Below are positions 5,056-5,065 of a stretch of 5,065 nt of DNA, in pieces. The first letter of the stretch is position 1. Each line of letters begins with the position of its first letter. Origin of the DNA: Kiritimatiellales bacterium (GTDB lineage: Bacteria; Verrucomicrobiota; Kiritimatiellia; Kiritimatiellales; Pontiellaceae); assembly GCA_021734595.1 (NCBI GenBank), contig JAIPIO010000281.1, forward strand, positions 1-5,065, written 5' to 3'. The notes beneath the pieces are model-generated. The model was not told the origin of the DNA. It made no database searches and saw only the letters and a list, made by a program, of their open reading frames with translations. The translations under genes and the position numbers were made by a program.

Positions 5056-5065
5056 TCAGACTCAT

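Overview
This window holds most of an [FeFe]-hydrogenase maturation operon on the + strand, and a divergent, incomplete membrane-protein gene on the - strand. From left to right: a DUF2157-type membrane protein that runs off the left edge (- strand, 1-653); a divergent promoter and leader region of about 180 nt (654-834); then four tightly packed + strand genes. These are a small TM1266-family putative regulator (835-1086), an aspartate ammonia-lyase-like enzyme (1083-2429), the GTPase/scaffold HydF (2429-3640) and the radical-SAM tyrosine lyase HydG (3637-5055). Each of the three gene junctions is a stop/start overlap (GTGA, TGATG, ATGA), which indicates one translationally coupled transcript. 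HydE, the third core maturase, is not in the window.

The genes make one pathway. HydG makes the CO/CN-bearing iron synthon from tyrosine. HydF carries the 2Fe precursor and hands it to the apo-hydrogenase. The bridging dithiomethylamine ligand needs a nitrogen that published maturation work traces to ammonium. An aspartase coupled between the regulator and hydF could supply that ammonia locally; this link is inference, not shown by the sequence. The aspartase has the fumarase/aspartase signature and nearly all known catalytic residues, but has Glu where characterised members have His or Gln.

The most unusual signal is at the DNA level. A 17-bp palindromic motif close to TTTCCAAYNATTGGAAA occurs six times, five of them inside the aspartase gene and one in hydG. 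It lies in two reading frames, giving Phe-Gln-x-Leu-Glu or Phe/Ile/Leu-Pro-x-Ile/Pro-Gly peptides. A 9-nt-period repeat (GATNNGWCW) sits in frame near the end of the aspartase gene and again just after the NKAD motif of hydF. A third, heptameric repeat (AAGCATC) lies in the aspartase gene. Together these suggest a genome seeded with short in-frame repeat elements that its coding sequences tolerate.

The organism is evidently a hydrogen-metabolising anaerobe. The moderately GC-rich coding DNA and the in-frame repeats remind me of the PVC group (Kiritimatiellota or Lentisphaerota), but that is recollection-based and weak. No RNA genes, insertion sequences, CRISPR arrays or convincing terminators were seen.
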